This document shows positions 49,942 to 63,744 of a stretch of DNA of 64,000 bases, one piece after another. The translations under genes and the position numbers were made by a program. The number at the start of each line of letters is the position of its first letter. The first letter of the stretch is position 1. The DNA comes from Vibrio genomosp. F10 str. ZF-129 (GTDB lineage: Bacteria; Pseudomonadota; Gammaproteobacteria; Enterobacterales; Vibrionaceae): NCBI RefSeq assembly GCF_000287055.2, contig NZ_AJYQ02000097.1, positions 1 to 64,000 on the forward strand. The letters are read 5' to 3'. Under the pieces are notes generated by a model. The model made no database searches. It was not told the origin of the DNA and saw only the letters and a list, made by a program, of their open reading frames with translations.

Positions 49942-50057
49942 GTTAGGTTTTTGTCATTGTTAGCCTTTCACTTCGTTCAATGAAATTTCGATGAGTTACT
50001 ATCACGAAATTTTTCTGCAGTAGATCTCTTGCCATTACTAACTGGTTTTTGAAGATC
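49942..50057 (+). promoter_or_regulatory. Expression platform of the lysine riboswitch
   Basis: An AAATTTCG/CGAAATTT hairpin at 49983-50011 is followed by TTTTTC, a possible terminator. CAGTAG at 50018-50023 can pair with CTACTG of the P1 3' strand. Aptamer closure and this pairing therefore exclude each other. The mechanism is inferred. Confidence 0.5.
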
Positions 50058-51659
50058 ATGAATTTAATCGATTTTGCATCATCCCCTTTGTCACTCTTGC
50101 CTCCAATTGTGGCGTTAAGTCTTGCTATTATTACCCGCCGCGTTCTAATTTCGCTTGGTGTCGGCATCGTACTCGGTGCGTTGCTACTTACTGATTACTC
50201 CGCCACCGGCATGGCCGGGTACGTCGGTAAAACCGTATCAAGTGTCTTTATTGAAGACGGAAGCATTAACTCATGGAATATGAGTATCGTTGGTTTCTTG
50301 CTTTTATTAGGCATGATGACCGCTCTTTTAACCATGTCTGGCGGTACTCGAGCATTTGCCGAGTGGGCACAAACTCGTGTGAAGAGTAAACGCGGTTCTA
50401 AACTGCTAGCCGCCTGCTTAGGGGTATTCATCTTTATTGATGATTATTTTAACAGTTTGGCTGTGGGCGCTATTTCCCGGCCCGTCACTGATCGCTATTA
50501 TGTTTCGCGCTCAAAACTTGCCTACATCCTCGACTCTACCGCCGCACCAATGTGTGTGTTGATGCCTGCATCAAGTTGGGGTGCTTACATCATGACGATT
50601 GTCGGTGGAATATTAATTTCTCACGGTGTCACTGAGTATTCAGCGATCGGTGCGTATGTGCGCATGATCCCAATGAACTTCTATGCGGTGTTTGCTCTCT
50701 TAATGGTATTTGCGGTTGTTTGGTTCCAGCTTGATGTGGGGCAAATGCGTAAACACGAAATTCAAGCATCTCAAGGCCGTGGGTTTGATGGGGATAAAGA
50801 AGCCGATCTACCACAAGCTCATGAACTAAATGAAGAGCTAGATATTCAAGAAAGTGAACACGGTAAGGTATCGGATCTGGTCCTACCGATTCTGTGTCTT
50901 ATCGTCGCGACGGTTTCTGCCATGCTTTACACAGGTGGTTCTGCGCTTAAGGCGGACGGTCAAGCTTTCTCATTATTGGGGGCATTTGAAAATACCGACG
51001 TTGGTATGTCACTTATTTATGGTGGCATTACGGGTTTTGTTGTTGCGTTAGTGACTGTGCTAAAACAAAAAATGTCGCCTAGTGATATTGGTGTGACGCT
51101 TTGGATTGGTGCTAAGTCTATGTTTGGCGCAATTTTGATTCTTATTTTCGCATGGACGATTGGTACCGTTATTGGTGACATGAACACCGGTGCTTATTTA
51201 TCTTCTCAGATTGAAGGTAGTATTAGCCCAATGTGGTTGCCGGTTATTTTATTCCTATTATCTGGCTTAATGGCTTTCTCCACGGGCACTTCTTGGGGCA
51301 CGTTTGGCATTATGCTGCCTATAGCGGGTGATATGGCTGGCGCAACGGATGTTGCACTGATGCTACCGATGCTAAGCGCAGTGTTAGCTGGCTCTGTATT
51401 TGGTGATCACTGTTCTCCAATCTCAGATACGACTATTTTGTCATCAACGGGTGCTCGTTGTAATCATATTGACCATGTTGCCACGCAATTACCTTACGCA
51501 CTGTCGGTTGCGTTGGTGTCGTGTATTGGCTTCATTGTGCTGGGTATTACCGCGTCGGTATTGTTCTCGTTCCTAGCGTCACTGATTACCTTTGTGTTGG
51601 TTTGTTTTGCAATGTCCGTGATTGCAAAATCAAAAGTAACAAGTTACCAAAACGCTTAG
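50058..51659 (+). CDS. NhaC-family transporter, probable lysine transporter
   Basis: Integral membrane protein of 533 residues with about 12 hydrophobic segments. The NhaC signatures are FIDDYFNSLAVGAISRPVTD and the later SVFGDHCSPISDTTILSSTG. Sequence alone suggests a Na+/H+ antiporter, but the lysine riboswitch upstream marks it as a lysine transporter. Comparative L-box studies called this group LysW. The ATG at 50058 is preferred to a TTG three codons earlier. Single-gene unit with terminator. Confidence 0.88.
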   Translation: MNLIDFASSPLSLLPPIVALSLAIITRRVLISLGVGIVLGALLLTDYSATGMAGYVGKTVSSVFIEDGSINSWNMSIVGFLLLLGMMTALLTMSGGTRAFAEWAQTRVKSKRGSKLLAACLGVFIFIDDYFNSLAVGAISRPVTDRYYVSRSKLAYILDSTAAPMCVLMPASSWGAYIMTIVGGILISHGVTEYSAIGAYVRMIPMNFYAVFALLMVFAVVWFQLDVGQMRKHEIQASQGRGFDGDKEADLPQAHELNEELDIQESEHGKVSDLVLPILCLIVATVSAMLYTGGSALKADGQAFSLLGAFENTDVGMSLIYGGITGFVVALVTVLKQKMSPSDIGVTLWIGAKSMFGAILILIFAWTIGTVIGDMNTGAYLSSQIEGSISPMWLPVILFLLSGLMAFSTGTSWGTFGIMLPIAGDMAGATDVALMLPMLSAVLAGSVFGDHCSPISDTTILSSTGARCNHIDHVATQLPYALSVALVSCIGFIVLGITASVLFSFLASLITFVLVCFAMSVIAKSKVTSYQNA

Positions 51660-51679
51660 TTCTAACGACTTATCTATAT

Positions 51680-51707
51680 AAAAGAAGGCTTAGGCCTTCT
51701 TTTTTTG
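51680..51707 (+). terminator. Terminator of the NhaC-family gene
   Basis: AGAAGGC and GCCTTCT arms with a TTAG loop, then seven or more T. Confidence 0.92.
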
Positions 51708-51811
51708 TGGAAAGCAAATAAAAACTAAAAAGTACTAATTAAAGGTTGCAAATGATACATAGCTTAGTTAGTGTGGTTATCAACGAAGCAACATTAGCAG
51801 AGCCAATAAGT

Positions 51812-51859
51812 ATGCGTTATATTACTATGAATATTCATCACCATCATCACCCTATCTAG
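51812..51859 (+). CDS. hisL: his operon leader peptide
   Basis: Fifteen-codon frame encoding MRYITMNIHHHHHPI, with five consecutive His codons (51836-51850). It precedes a strong attenuator hairpin and hisG. Ribosome stalling at the His codons under histidine shortage favours the antiterminator. An in-frame ATG at 51827 is an alternative start. Confidence 0.88.
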   Translation: MRYITMNIHHHHHPI

Positions 51860-51967
51860 TCTTTCGGGGAGATATACGCATACCCGGGAGGCAGAAGCTC
51901 CCGGAGGTGAAATTGGTAAAACAAGATTCAAACCCTCGGGAGACATGCAGTCTCCCGAGGGTTTTTT
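51860..51967 (+). promoter_or_regulatory. his operon attenuator
   Basis: The leader RNA after hisL holds an upstream hairpin (CCCGGGAG/CTCCCGG, 51886-51907). The attenuator itself is a 14-bp stem AACCCTCGGGAGAC/GTCTCCCGAGGGTT (51931-51963) followed by T. The CTCCCGG strand of the first hairpin can pair with CCGGGAG-like bases of the second, giving alternative folds. Confidence 0.9.
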
Positions 51968-52023
51968 AGTTTTAAGCTTGAACGAAATTTAATAAATTCA
52001 ACAATTTGTACAGGGAAGAAATA

Positions 52024-52920
52024 ATGCAAACACAACGTCTAAGAATTGCTATTCAAAAGAAAGGTCGCTTGAGTAAAGAGTGCCAAGAGTTACTTAAGAA
52101 GTGTGGTGTGAAATTTATCGTGATGGGCGAACGCCTTGTTGTTCATTCACTGAATATGCCCATAGATCTGCTTCTTGTGCGTGATGATGATATTCCAGGC
52201 TTGATTATGGACGGTGTGGTTGATCTCGGTTTCATTGGTGAAAATGAACTTGAAGAAGTTCGCCTAGATCGCAAAGCACTGGGTAAACCTAACGAGTATG
52301 TAGCGTTACGACGTTTAGATTTTGGTGGCTGTCGCTTATCGATTGCTATCAATAAAGATGAAAAGTACAACGGCCCTCAAGATCTCGCCGGTAAGCGCAT
52401 TGCAACCACATACCCTCAGCTATTAAAAGCGTTTATGGATGAGCAAGGTGTTGACTACAGTGCTTGTATGCTAACGGGATCGGTAGAAGTCGCTCCTCGC
52501 GCTGGCCTTTCCGATGCCATTGCCGATTTAGTCTCGACGGGGGCCACATTAGAAGCGAACGGATTAAAAGAAGCGGAAGTCATTTTCAAATCTAAAGCAA
52601 CATTGATTCAACGCAACGGTGACTTTGATGCTGATAAGCAAGCACTTATCGATAAGTTATTGACCCGTATGCAAGGCGTCCAACAGGCGAAAGAGTCGAA
52701 GTACATCATGCTTCACGCCCCTGTATCGAAGCTAGAGCAAATTAAAGCGCTTCTCCCAGGAGCAGAAGATCCAACAGTATTGCCATTGTCCTCTGATACA
52801 GAGAAAGTCGCTGTTCACCTAGTGAGTACTGAGAACCTATTTTGGGAAACAATGGAACAGTTGAAGGAACTGGGTGCAAGCTCGATTCTTGTCCTTCCAA
52901 TTGAAAAAATGATGGGGTAA
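52024..52920 (+). CDS. hisG: ATP phosphoribosyltransferase
   Basis: First enzyme of histidine synthesis, feedback-inhibited by histidine. At 298 residues it is the long form with a C-terminal regulatory ACT-like domain and needs no HisZ. Motifs are [14 protein letters not shown] and [27 protein letters not shown] before the ATG at 52024 fixes the start. First structural gene of hisGDCBHAFI. Confidence 0.97.
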   Translation: MQTQRLRIAIQKKGRLSKECQELLKKCGVKFIVMGERLVVHSLNMPIDLLLVRDDDIPGLIMDGVVDLGFIGENELEEVRLDRKALGKPNEYVALRRLDFGGCRLSIAINKDEKYNGPQDLAGKRIATTYPQLLKAFMDEQGVDYSACMLTGSVEVAPRAGLSDAIADLVSTGATLEANGLKEAEVIFKSKATLIQRNGDFDADKQALIDKLLTRMQGVQQAKESKYIMLHAPVSKLEQIKALLPGAEDPTVLPLSSDTEKVAVHLVSTENLFWETMEQLKELGASSILVLPIEKMMG

Positions 52921-52924
52921 GTCC

Positions 52925-54223
52925 ATGAGAACAGTTGTTTGGCAATCATTAAGCGAATCTCAACAAGACTCGATATTGGAGCGTCCAGCCATTACAGAAG
53001 GCGCTAACATTACCGCCTCGGTATCAGACGTCATTGCAAATGTCCGCAACGAAGGCGATAAAGCGCTTAAAGAACTGACCCAAAAATTTGACGGCGTTGA
53101 ATTGGATTCTATACGCGTATCAAGCGACGAAATCGAGTCAGCATCAGCGAAGCTTGGGGACGAAATAAAAGCTGCGCTTGAACAAGCGTATAGCAACATT
53201 GCAAAGTTCCATAAAGCACAAATACCTCAGCCATTGAGTGTCGAAACACAACCAGGTGTGGTTTGTGAGCAAGTAACACGGCCCATTAATACGGTTGGAT
53301 TGTATATTCCAGGTGGCAGCGCGCCACTACCTTCAACAGTCTTAATGCTTGGGGTTCCCGCTCAAATAGCAGGATGCCGTAAAGTGGTTTTATGCTCTCC
53401 ACCGCCTATTGCCGATGAAATTTTATATGTTGCGAAGCTATGTGGAATCGATGAAGTCTACAGCGTTGGTGGCGGTCAAGCGATTGCAGCGATGGCATAT
53501 GGGACGGAAAGTATCACGAAAGTGGACAAAATATTCGGACCTGGAAATGCTTATGTAACAGAAGCGAAAAGGCAGGTGAGCAATGATTTTCGTGGTGCAG
53601 CGATAGATATGCCTGCAGGCCCGTCAGAAGTATTAGTTCTAGCCGATGAGACAGCAGACGCTGACTTTATTGCGGCAGACCTACTTAGCCAAGCTGAACA
53701 TGGTCCAGATTCACAAGTCGTATTAGTGACACCATCGGCGGTAATCGCAGACCAAGTGACCGATGCGGTCCAGCGACAATTAAAAGAACTATCGCGCGCA
53801 GATATTGCCCAAAAGGCATTAGCATCGAGCTTGGTGATTATTGCTGACTCGGTGACACAAGCGATATCTATTTCAAATTACTATGGTCCAGAGCACTTGA
53901 TTGTTCAAACGAAAAGCCCGCGTGAGTTGTTGCCGTTGCTTGATAATGCAGGTTCGATTTTCTTAGGTGACTGGTCTCCTGAATCTGCCGGTGATTATGC
54001 GTCTGGAACGAACCACGTATTACCAACGTATGGCTATACCAAAACGTATTCAAGCTTGGGCTTAGCCGATTTCTCGAAGAGAATGACGGTTCAAGAGCTC
54101 ACTGCAGATGGACTTAAGCTACTGGCTCCAACCGTTGTGATAATGGCGGAAGCGGAAGGCTTAGATGCGCACAAACGCGCGGTAACTATTCGCATTGAAA
54201 AATTGGCGCAAGGAGAAAGCTGA
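52925..54223 (+). CDS. hisD: Histidinol dehydrogenase
   Basis: Zinc enzyme of 432 residues catalysing the last two oxidations to L-histidine. The signature [33 protein letters not shown] and the active-site SNYYGPEHL are clear. It lies 4 nt after hisG and its stop overlaps the hisC start. Confidence 0.98.
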   Translation: MRTVVWQSLSESQQDSILERPAITEGANITASVSDVIANVRNEGDKALKELTQKFDGVELDSIRVSSDEIESASAKLGDEIKAALEQAYSNIAKFHKAQIPQPLSVETQPGVVCEQVTRPINTVGLYIPGGSAPLPSTVLMLGVPAQIAGCRKVVLCSPPPIADEILYVAKLCGIDEVYSVGGGQAIAAMAYGTESITKVDKIFGPGNAYVTEAKRQVSNDFRGAAIDMPAGPSEVLVLADETADADFIAADLLSQAEHGPDSQVVLVTPSAVIADQVTDAVQRQLKELSRADIAQKALASSLVIIADSVTQAISISNYYGPEHLIVQTKSPRELLPLLDNAGSIFLGDWSPESAGDYASGTNHVLPTYGYTKTYSSLGLADFSKRMTVQELTADGLKLLAPTVVIMAEAEGLDAHKRAVTIRIEKLAQGES

Positions 54224-55263
54224 TGGAAAAGCTCGCTCGCAAGCAAGTTCAGGCTTTAACGCCTTATTTGTCAGCAAGACGTATTGGTGGCACTGGGGAT
54301 GTTTGGCTTAATGCCAATGAATCTCCATTTAATAATGAATACAAAACAGATTTTGCTCGATTGAACCGTTACAGCGAATGCCAGCCAAAGGCTTTGATAC
54401 AAGCTTATGCTGATTACGCGAATGTGACTGCTGAGCAAACGCTGACAACCAGGGGTGCAGATGAAGGAATTGAGCTTTTAATTCGCGCCTTCTGTGAACC
54501 AAATGAAGACGCCATTCTATACTGCCCACCAACGTATGGGATGTATGCGATCAGTGCTGAAACCATTGGCGTGGAGAGAAAGGTCGTCCCTCTTACTTCC
54601 GATTGGCAATTGGATCTTGAGGGCATCAAACAAAACTTAGACAAGGTAAAGCTCGTTTTCGTATGCAGCCCTAACAATCCAACCGGTAACTTAGTTAGAA
54701 GGGAAGATATTGTTTCTTTGCTTGAAATGACCAAAGATCGCGCCATTGTTGTCATGGATGAAGCGTATATCGATTTTTGCCCTGAGGCGTCAACGGTTGA
54801 TTTGTTAGCTCAATATCCAAATTTGGCGATATTACGTACCTTATCTAAGGCTTTTGCATTGGCTGGATTACGTTGCGGTTTTACACTCGCTAACAAAGAA
54901 ATCATCGACGTACTTCTTAAGGTTATCGCGCCTTATCCGGTGCCGATTCCTGTGGCTGAAATTGCACAACAAGCGTTATCAGAAACTGGGCTCGCTCGAG
55001 CGAAATATCAAGTCCTTGATTTAAGTGCGAACAGAGCGTATTTGCAGGCTGGCTTATCGGTCTTGCCTCAACTTACGGTCTTTGAGGGCTGGGGCAATTA
55101 TTTATTGGTGAAATTCCAAGATGGTGATGCTCTATTCAAAGCCGCTTGGGACAGTGGCATCATATTAAGAAACTCTCCAATCGAAAATTGCGTTCGTATC
55201 AGTATTGGTAATCGTGAAGAGTGTGAGAAAACACTGGGTTTTATTAGAAATTACTACGCTTAG
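54223..55263 (+). CDS. hisC: Histidinol-phosphate aminotransferase
   Basis: PLP-dependent class I/II transaminase of 346 residues. [21 protein letters not shown] and the PLP lysine in [16 protein letters not shown] are diagnostic. The start shares one base with the hisD stop (TGATGG), indicating translational coupling. Confidence 0.97.
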   Translation: MEKLARKQVQALTPYLSARRIGGTGDVWLNANESPFNNEYKTDFARLNRYSECQPKALIQAYADYANVTAEQTLTTRGADEGIELLIRAFCEPNEDAILYCPPTYGMYAISAETIGVERKVVPLTSDWQLDLEGIKQNLDKVKLVFVCSPNNPTGNLVRREDIVSLLEMTKDRAIVVMDEAYIDFCPEASTVDLLAQYPNLAILRTLSKAFALAGLRCGFTLANKEIIDVLLKVIAPYPVPIPVAEIAQQALSETGLARAKYQVLDLSANRAYLQAGLSVLPQLTVFEGWGNYLLVKFQDGDALFKAAWDSGIILRNSPIENCVRISIGNREECEKTLGFIRNYYA

Positions 55264-55316
55264 GTATTTTAGGGCAAAGCCTATTTGCCTAAACTATTTT
55301 TTAAAAGGAAGTTCGT

Positions 55317-56390
55317 GTGAGTAAGCAACAGAAAATATTATTTATTGACCGTGATGGCACCTTAATTGTTGAGCCTCCGATCGATTTCCAAGTAGACCGC
55401 TTAGATAAGTTGAAATTGGAACCGTTCGTCATTCCTAGCCTGCTATCACTTCAAGCAGCGGGTTACCGCCTTGTTATGGTGACTAACCAAGATGGCTTAG
55501 GAACAGATAGCTACCCGCAAGCTGACTTTGATGCACCGCAAAATATGATGATGGAGATCTTCGAATCTCAAGGCGTTATTTTTGACGACGTGCTAATTTG
55601 CCCACACTTTGATGAAGATAATTGCTCTTGCCGTAAGCCTAAGCTAGGTATGGTGAAAGAGTATCTTCAGGGTGGCAAAGTCGATTTCGCTCAATCCGTG
55701 GTCATAGGTGACAGAGAAACAGACTTGCAGCTCGCTGAAAACATGGCGATTCGTGGTATTCAGTACAACCCTGAGACAATGGGTTGGAAACAGATCCTGA
55801 AAGACTTGACGGTCAATGCGCGTACTGCAAAAGTCGTTCGTACTACCAAAGAAACCGATATTAATGTGTTCGTTAATCTGGATGAAACCGGTGGAAACAG
55901 CATTGATACTGGGATGGGCTTTTTTGACCATATGCTGGATCAAATCGCCACTCACGGCGGCTTTCAATTAAAGCTGGATGTCAAAGGCGACCTTCACATT
56001 GACGATCACCACACTATCGAAGATACCGCTCTTGCCCTTGGTGAAGCGCTTAGAGAAGCCTTAGGTGACAAACGAGGCATTGGGCGTTTTGGCTTTAGTT
56101 TGCCTATGGATGAGTGTCTAGCGCAATGTGCCCTGGATCTGTCTGGGCGTCCTTACCTTAAATTTGATGCCAAGTTCTCAAGAGAGCAAGTTGGTGATTT
56201 GTCGACAGAAATGGTGGTTCATTTCTTCCGCTCACTCACTGATACATTAGCGTGTACGTTGCACTTATCCTCGGCTGGTGACAACGATCACCACATTATT
56301 GAGAGCCTGTTTAAAGCGTTTGGTCGCACGGTTCGCCAAGCGATTAAAGTGGAAGGAACGGAACTACCGAGCAGTAAAGGCGTACTTTAA
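55317..56390 (+). CDS. hisB: Bifunctional histidinol-phosphatase / IGP dehydratase
   Basis: Fusion enzyme of 357 residues as in enterobacteria. An N-terminal HAD phosphatase has FIDRDGTL (Asp11, Asp13) and a Cys/His zinc loop ([15 protein letters not shown]). A C-terminal imidazoleglycerol-phosphate dehydratase has [16 protein letters not shown] and the [20 protein letters not shown] metal motif. GTG start with AAGGAAG upstream. Confidence 0.97.
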   Translation: MSKQQKILFIDRDGTLIVEPPIDFQVDRLDKLKLEPFVIPSLLSLQAAGYRLVMVTNQDGLGTDSYPQADFDAPQNMMMEIFESQGVIFDDVLICPHFDEDNCSCRKPKLGMVKEYLQGGKVDFAQSVVIGDRETDLQLAENMAIRGIQYNPETMGWKQILKDLTVNARTAKVVRTTKETDINVFVNLDETGGNSIDTGMGFFDHMLDQIATHGGFQLKLDVKGDLHIDDHHTIEDTALALGEALREALGDKRGIGRFGFSLPMDECLAQCALDLSGRPYLKFDAKFSREQVGDLSTEMVVHFFRSLTDTLACTLHLSSAGDNDHHIIESLFKAFGRTVRQAIKVEGTELPSSKGVL

Positions 56391-56402
56391 TAAGGAAGTA
56401 TT

Positions 56403-57017
56403 ATGAGCGATCAGAAAGTCGTCATTATTGATACAGGATGTGCGAACGTCTCTTCAGTGAAATTTGCCATCGAGCGGTTGGGCTACAAGGTTACGATTTC
56501 AAAGCAACCAGAAGTGGTGTTGGCCGCTGATAAGCTGTTTCTACCGGGGGTGGGAACCGCAAGCGAAGCAATGAAAAACTTGCAAGAACGCGATCTCATT
56601 GAACTGGTTAAAAAAGTGGATAAACCACTGCTAGGTATATGCCTAGGCATGCAGCTTTTGGGCCGTGCTTCCCAGGAGAAAGGTCAAAAAGCGGATCAAA
56701 TTGTCGAGTGTTTAGGTCTGTGTGAAGGCGAAGTTAAACGCTTACAAACCGGCGATTTACCGCTGCCTCATATGGGGTGGAATACCGTTCAAGCGACACC
56801 TGATCACCCGCTGTTTAAAGGTATAGAAACGAACGAGTATTTTTACTTTGTCCATAGTTTTGCGATGCCAGTAGGTGAATACACGATTGGGCAATGTGAC
56901 TACGGAACTCCATTTACGGCGGCACTTCAAAGTGGCAATTATTATGGCGTTCAATTTCACCCAGAACGTTCAAGCAAAGCCGGTTCGAAACTCATTCAAA
57001 ATTTCTTAGAACTGTAG
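56403..57017 (+). CDS. hisH: IGP synthase glutamine amidotransferase subunit
   Basis: Class I glutamine amidotransferase of 204 residues supplying ammonia to HisF. The catalytic Cys80 is in [11 protein letters not shown] and the His/Glu pair in [18 protein letters not shown] precedes the ATG, 12 nt after hisB. Confidence 0.97.
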   Translation: MSDQKVVIIDTGCANVSSVKFAIERLGYKVTISKQPEVVLAADKLFLPGVGTASEAMKNLQERDLIELVKKVDKPLLGICLGMQLLGRASQEKGQKADQIVECLGLCEGEVKRLQTGDLPLPHMGWNTVQATPDHPLFKGIETNEYFYFVHSFAMPVGEYTIGQCDYGTPFTAALQSGNYYGVQFHPERSSKAGSKLIQNFLEL

Positions 57018-57035
57018 TGACCGTTCTGAGCGTAG

Positions 57036-58539
<1,504 letters not shown>

Positions 58540-58543
<4 letters not shown>

Positions 58544-59175
58544 GTTTTAATGTATCGAAGATAAATGATCTTTCTGAAAGAATAGACTGGAATAAAGTCG
58601 ATGGTTTGGTTCCTGCTGTTGTGCAAGACTTTACCTCAGGGCAAGTCTTGATGATGGGCTACATGAATCAGGCAGCGCTTGATAAAACAGAAGAAACTCA
58701 GCAGGTTACATTTTTCTCAAGAACCAAAGAGCGCCTTTGGACCAAAGGTGAAACATCAGGGAACGTTCTTCAATTGGTGAATATTTCCCTTGATTGCGAT
58801 AATGACACGCTTCTTGTCAAGGCCAATCCCATTGGTCCTACGTGTCACACCGGTACCACAACATGTTGGGATGCGGATAAGCAAGAAGAGTCTCAAATGG
58901 TGTGGCTTCATCAACTTGAGCAGCTATTGGCTGCCCGCAAGGACGCCGATCCAGAATCCTCTTATACCGCCAGTCTCTATGCTCGTGGTACAAAGCGTAT
59001 TTCGCAGAAAGTCGGCGAAGAAGGCGTTGAAGTCGCGCTTGCGGCAACGTCGGGTGACAAGGCGGAGTTAGTTTGTGAATCTGCTGATCTTATTTACCAT
59101 TTGATGGTGCTACTGCAAGATCAAGGTTTATCAATGAATGATGTTGTCAATAAGCTAAAAGAGCGTCATAAATAG
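58540..59175 (+). CDS. hisI: Bifunctional PRA-CH cyclohydrolase / PRA-PH pyrophosphatase
   Basis: HisIE fusion of 211 residues. The N-terminal cyclohydrolase has [28 protein letters not shown] and Cys ligands in [12 protein letters not shown]. The C-terminal MazG-like pyrophosphatase has [13 protein letters not shown]. It is the last gene of the operon and is joined to hisF by ATGA. Confidence 0.97.
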
Positions 59176-59297
59176 CCCCAGGTTTGGATGTGTCGCCGAC
59201 TCGTTTCTATAGATAGTAATAGCGGTGGGGACAATATCAGTGAATAACTATCGTGTTTAATAACCCATAGTGGCGAATAAACACAGTGGTGTATAAC

Positions 59298-59330
59298 AAA
59301 AAGGTCAGCAATGGGTGCTGACCTTTTTTA
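59298..59330 (+). terminator. Terminator of the his operon
   Basis: AAAAGGTCAGCA and TGCTGACCTTTT arms with a five-base loop, then T. It may also terminate rluE from the other side. Confidence 0.9.
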
Positions 59331-59398
59331 TCGAAGGGTGATGTTCTGCGATAGAAACAACCCCCACACCGCTTTAACTATCATGAGGTTACGGAAAC

Positions 59399-60079
59399 CT
59401 ACAGTGTGATTTCTTTCCATTGACCGGGTTGAAGATCAGCAAGTTCGACGTTGCCCATTGAGTAACGAATGAGCCGCAGAGTAGGGTGACCGATATGTGC
59501 TGTCATTCGTCGGACCTGACGGTTCTTTCCTTCAATGATGGTGATTGATAACCATGTTGTCGGGATCTTTGCTCGAACCCTAACTGGCGGCGTTCTTTCC
59601 CAAACGGTAGGCGCTTCGATTATCTGGATTTCAGCAGGAAGGGTAAGACCATCTTTCAGTTCGACGCCATCCCTGAGTTGTTGGAGTGACGCCTCACTAG
59701 GGGTACCATCAACTTGAACCCAATAAGTTTTAGGCGATTTAGAACTTGGTTGGGTCAATCGTGCCTGCAATATTCCATCATTGGTTAAAATCATCAGACC
59801 TTCACTATCACGATCGAGGCGTCCTGCGGCATAGACTTCTTTGACTGGAATATAATCCGCTAACGTTTTTCTGCCATCACCATCGGTAAATTGGCTAAGT
59901 GTATCGAACGGCTTATTGAATACGATGACTTTACGATCTTCTGGATTGACCCGTTTCACTTTGCTTGTGTCATTTCTGCGACTTGCTCGTCGACCTTTTG
60001 AAGTGTCACCTTGTTTAAAATGTGGGCGAGAGCCTGTTGAAGAACGTTGGCCCTGCTTATGACGAGAACGCGGCTGCAT
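59399..60079 (-). CDS. rluE: 23S rRNA pseudouridine synthase RluE
   Basis: RsuA-family pseudouridine synthase of 226 residues that modifies U2457 of 23S rRNA in E. coli. The catalytic Asp is in [19 protein letters not shown], and [22 protein letters not shown] is the C-terminal signature. The first 45 residues are a basic, low-complexity Arg/Ser/Lys/Gly extension. There is no N-terminal S4 domain, which fits RluE. Divergent from icd, as in many vibrios. Confidence 0.9.
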   Translation of the reverse strand: MQPRSRHKQGQRSSTGSRPHFKQGDTSKGRRASRRNDTSKVKRVNPEDRKVIVFNKPFDTLSQFTDGDGRKTLADYIPVKEVYAAGRLDRDSEGLMILTNDGILQARLTQPSSKSPKTYWVQVDGTPSEASLQQLRDGVELKDGLTLPAEIQIIEAPTVWERTPPVRVRAKIPTTWLSITIIEGKNRQVRRMTAHIGHPTLRLIRYSMGNVELADLQPGQWKEITL

Positions 60080-60359
60080 GTTAACTACCTTGCAAAAATG
60101 TGAATAAAGTGTGGTAAAAAGTTTTTCCGTATCTGTAAATAAGCTATCATTTGCGCGCCCAAAAACATAATAACGCTCAAGATAATAGACTATTATCGCG
60201 ATTTTGTTTAATTATAAGTATCAGCACTCAAGGACTTAGGATACGACTGCTCAACAAGACTATCTTAAGAAGTTTAAAAGAGTGATAAAATCGCATCAAT
60301 TAGGATGCGGACATTCACACAGCATTATTGAGACCAATAGTGGCTGTTTAGAACAATAG

Positions 60360-62594
<2,235 letters not shown>

Positions 62595-62642
62595 TATAGA
62601 TCATTCTCACCATTTTTGATGGTGGGAAAGGCATTAATAAAA

Positions 62643-62673
62643 ACAACCCCGCTAGTTATAGCGGGGTTTTTAT
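62643..62673 (+). terminator. Terminator of icd
   Basis: AACCCCGCTA and TAGCGGGGTT arms with a GTTA loop, then a T run, 50 nt after the stop. It may also stop cspD. Confidence 0.93.
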
Positions 62674-62692
62674 ATTCTTGGCGTCTTAATAT

Positions 62693-62914
62693 TTATTTAG
62701 CCATTTGAGCTTCAATCGGCACGACGGAGCTAGCATGGTAGCCTTTAGGTCCTTGCTCAATTTCATAGGCGACTTGTTGACCCGCTTTGAGCGTACGATA
62801 GCCATCCATCTTAATTGTTGAGTAGTGAGCAAAAATATCCCCGTCTTCACCCTCTGGACAGATAAAACCAAATCCTTTGGCATTGTTAAACCATTTTACT
62901 GTACCTGTAGCCAT
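62693..62914 (-). CDS. cspD: Cold-shock-like protein CspD
   Basis: Single cold-shock (OB-fold) domain protein of 73 residues. The nucleic-acid-binding motifs are KGFGFI (RNP1) and DIFAHYS (RNP2). In E. coli CspD is a stationary-phase inhibitor of replication, also encoded beside clpS-clpA. The ATG at 62914 is preferred because GAGGGA is then about 10 nt upstream; it is too close to the in-frame ATG at 62923. Confidence 0.92.
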   Translation of the reverse strand: MATGTVKWFNNAKGFGFICPEGEDGDIFAHYSTIKMDGYRTLKAGQQVAYEIEQGPKGYHASSVVPIEAQMAK

Positions 62915-63382
62915 GCTATACATCCCTCATGCATTTAATACTGATGTTGTGTTAAGAAGATTACGTCACAAACATAACGTGAATCTGTTAGTGACTAATA
63001 ATTCATGTGCCTATTATTTTTAATCACTATTTGACCAATGTAGTCAATGAACAGAGACAGTCAATAGGCAAAAGGTCTTAAATGCTACATATTTGCAAAC
63101 AAATCACTTTTGAGATTTACATTTTCGCAACTTGACAAGCCTGAGATCTAGGCACCGTTTTTAGTTTACTTGTGAAACTGTTTGCTTTTTAATCAATTAG
63201 ATAATTCTCTAGAATTCATTTCTATGTTTTATTTGCAGCGATTGGAATGCTGGATTAGTCTCTAAGTAAGGGATGCATTTCTGGCCGTAATATTTCTTAT
63301 CAGCATTCGGAGATAAATCTAAAACTTTGTGGTTACATAATGGTAAAATCGACTTTAGAAATCCTGAATTATTGAATTGACC
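62915..63382. other. Divergent regulatory region, cspD / clpS-clpA
   Basis: About 470 AT-rich bases between two stress-related units. No gene was found. It must contain both promoters; I cannot fix a convincing pair by eye. Scattered short inverted segments are present but none is strong. Confidence 0.5.
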
Positions 63383-63703
63383 ATGGGCCGAAATTTTGAA
63401 TGGGTAACTCCAGACTCTGATTTACTGGAGAAAGAGAAAACGAAAATCCAGCCACCTGCGATGTATCACGTGTTGTTAAATAATGATGATTACACGCCGA
63501 TGGACTTTGTGATTGAAATCCTTGAGCGTTTCTTTTCAATGGACATAGAGAAAGCGACGCAAGTTATGCTTCAGGTGCATTATGAAGGAAAAGCAATTTG
63601 CGGAACCTTTACCGCAGAAGTAGCTGAAACAAAAGTGGCGCAAGTCACCATGTATTCCAAGGAAAATGAGCATCCATTGCTTTGCACATTAGAGCAAGCG
63701 TAA
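63383..63703 (+). CDS. clpS: ATP-dependent Clp protease adaptor ClpS
   Basis: Adaptor of 106 residues that brings N-end-rule substrates to ClpAP. The conserved substrate pocket [15 protein letters not shown] and the [20 protein letters not shown] block are intact. The ATG at 63383 is favoured over a TTG two codons earlier. It is followed 41 nt later by clpA, and the pair is expected to be co-transcribed. Confidence 0.96.
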   Translation: MGRNFEWVTPDSDLLEKEKTKIQPPAMYHVLLNNDDYTPMDFVIEILERFFSMDIEKATQVMLQVHYEGKAICGTFTAEVAETKVAQVTMYSKENEHPLLCTLEQA

Positions 63704-63744
63704 CGCTTGTATGAACAACCCTGTTGTTCTTTTAGGAGGTACAT

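Noticed and set aside
49756..49983. 75-codon open frame upstream of the NhaC-family gene
   Set aside because: It coincides almost exactly with the lysine riboswitch, whose conserved RNA blocks explain the sequence; no ribosome site and no protein-like composition.
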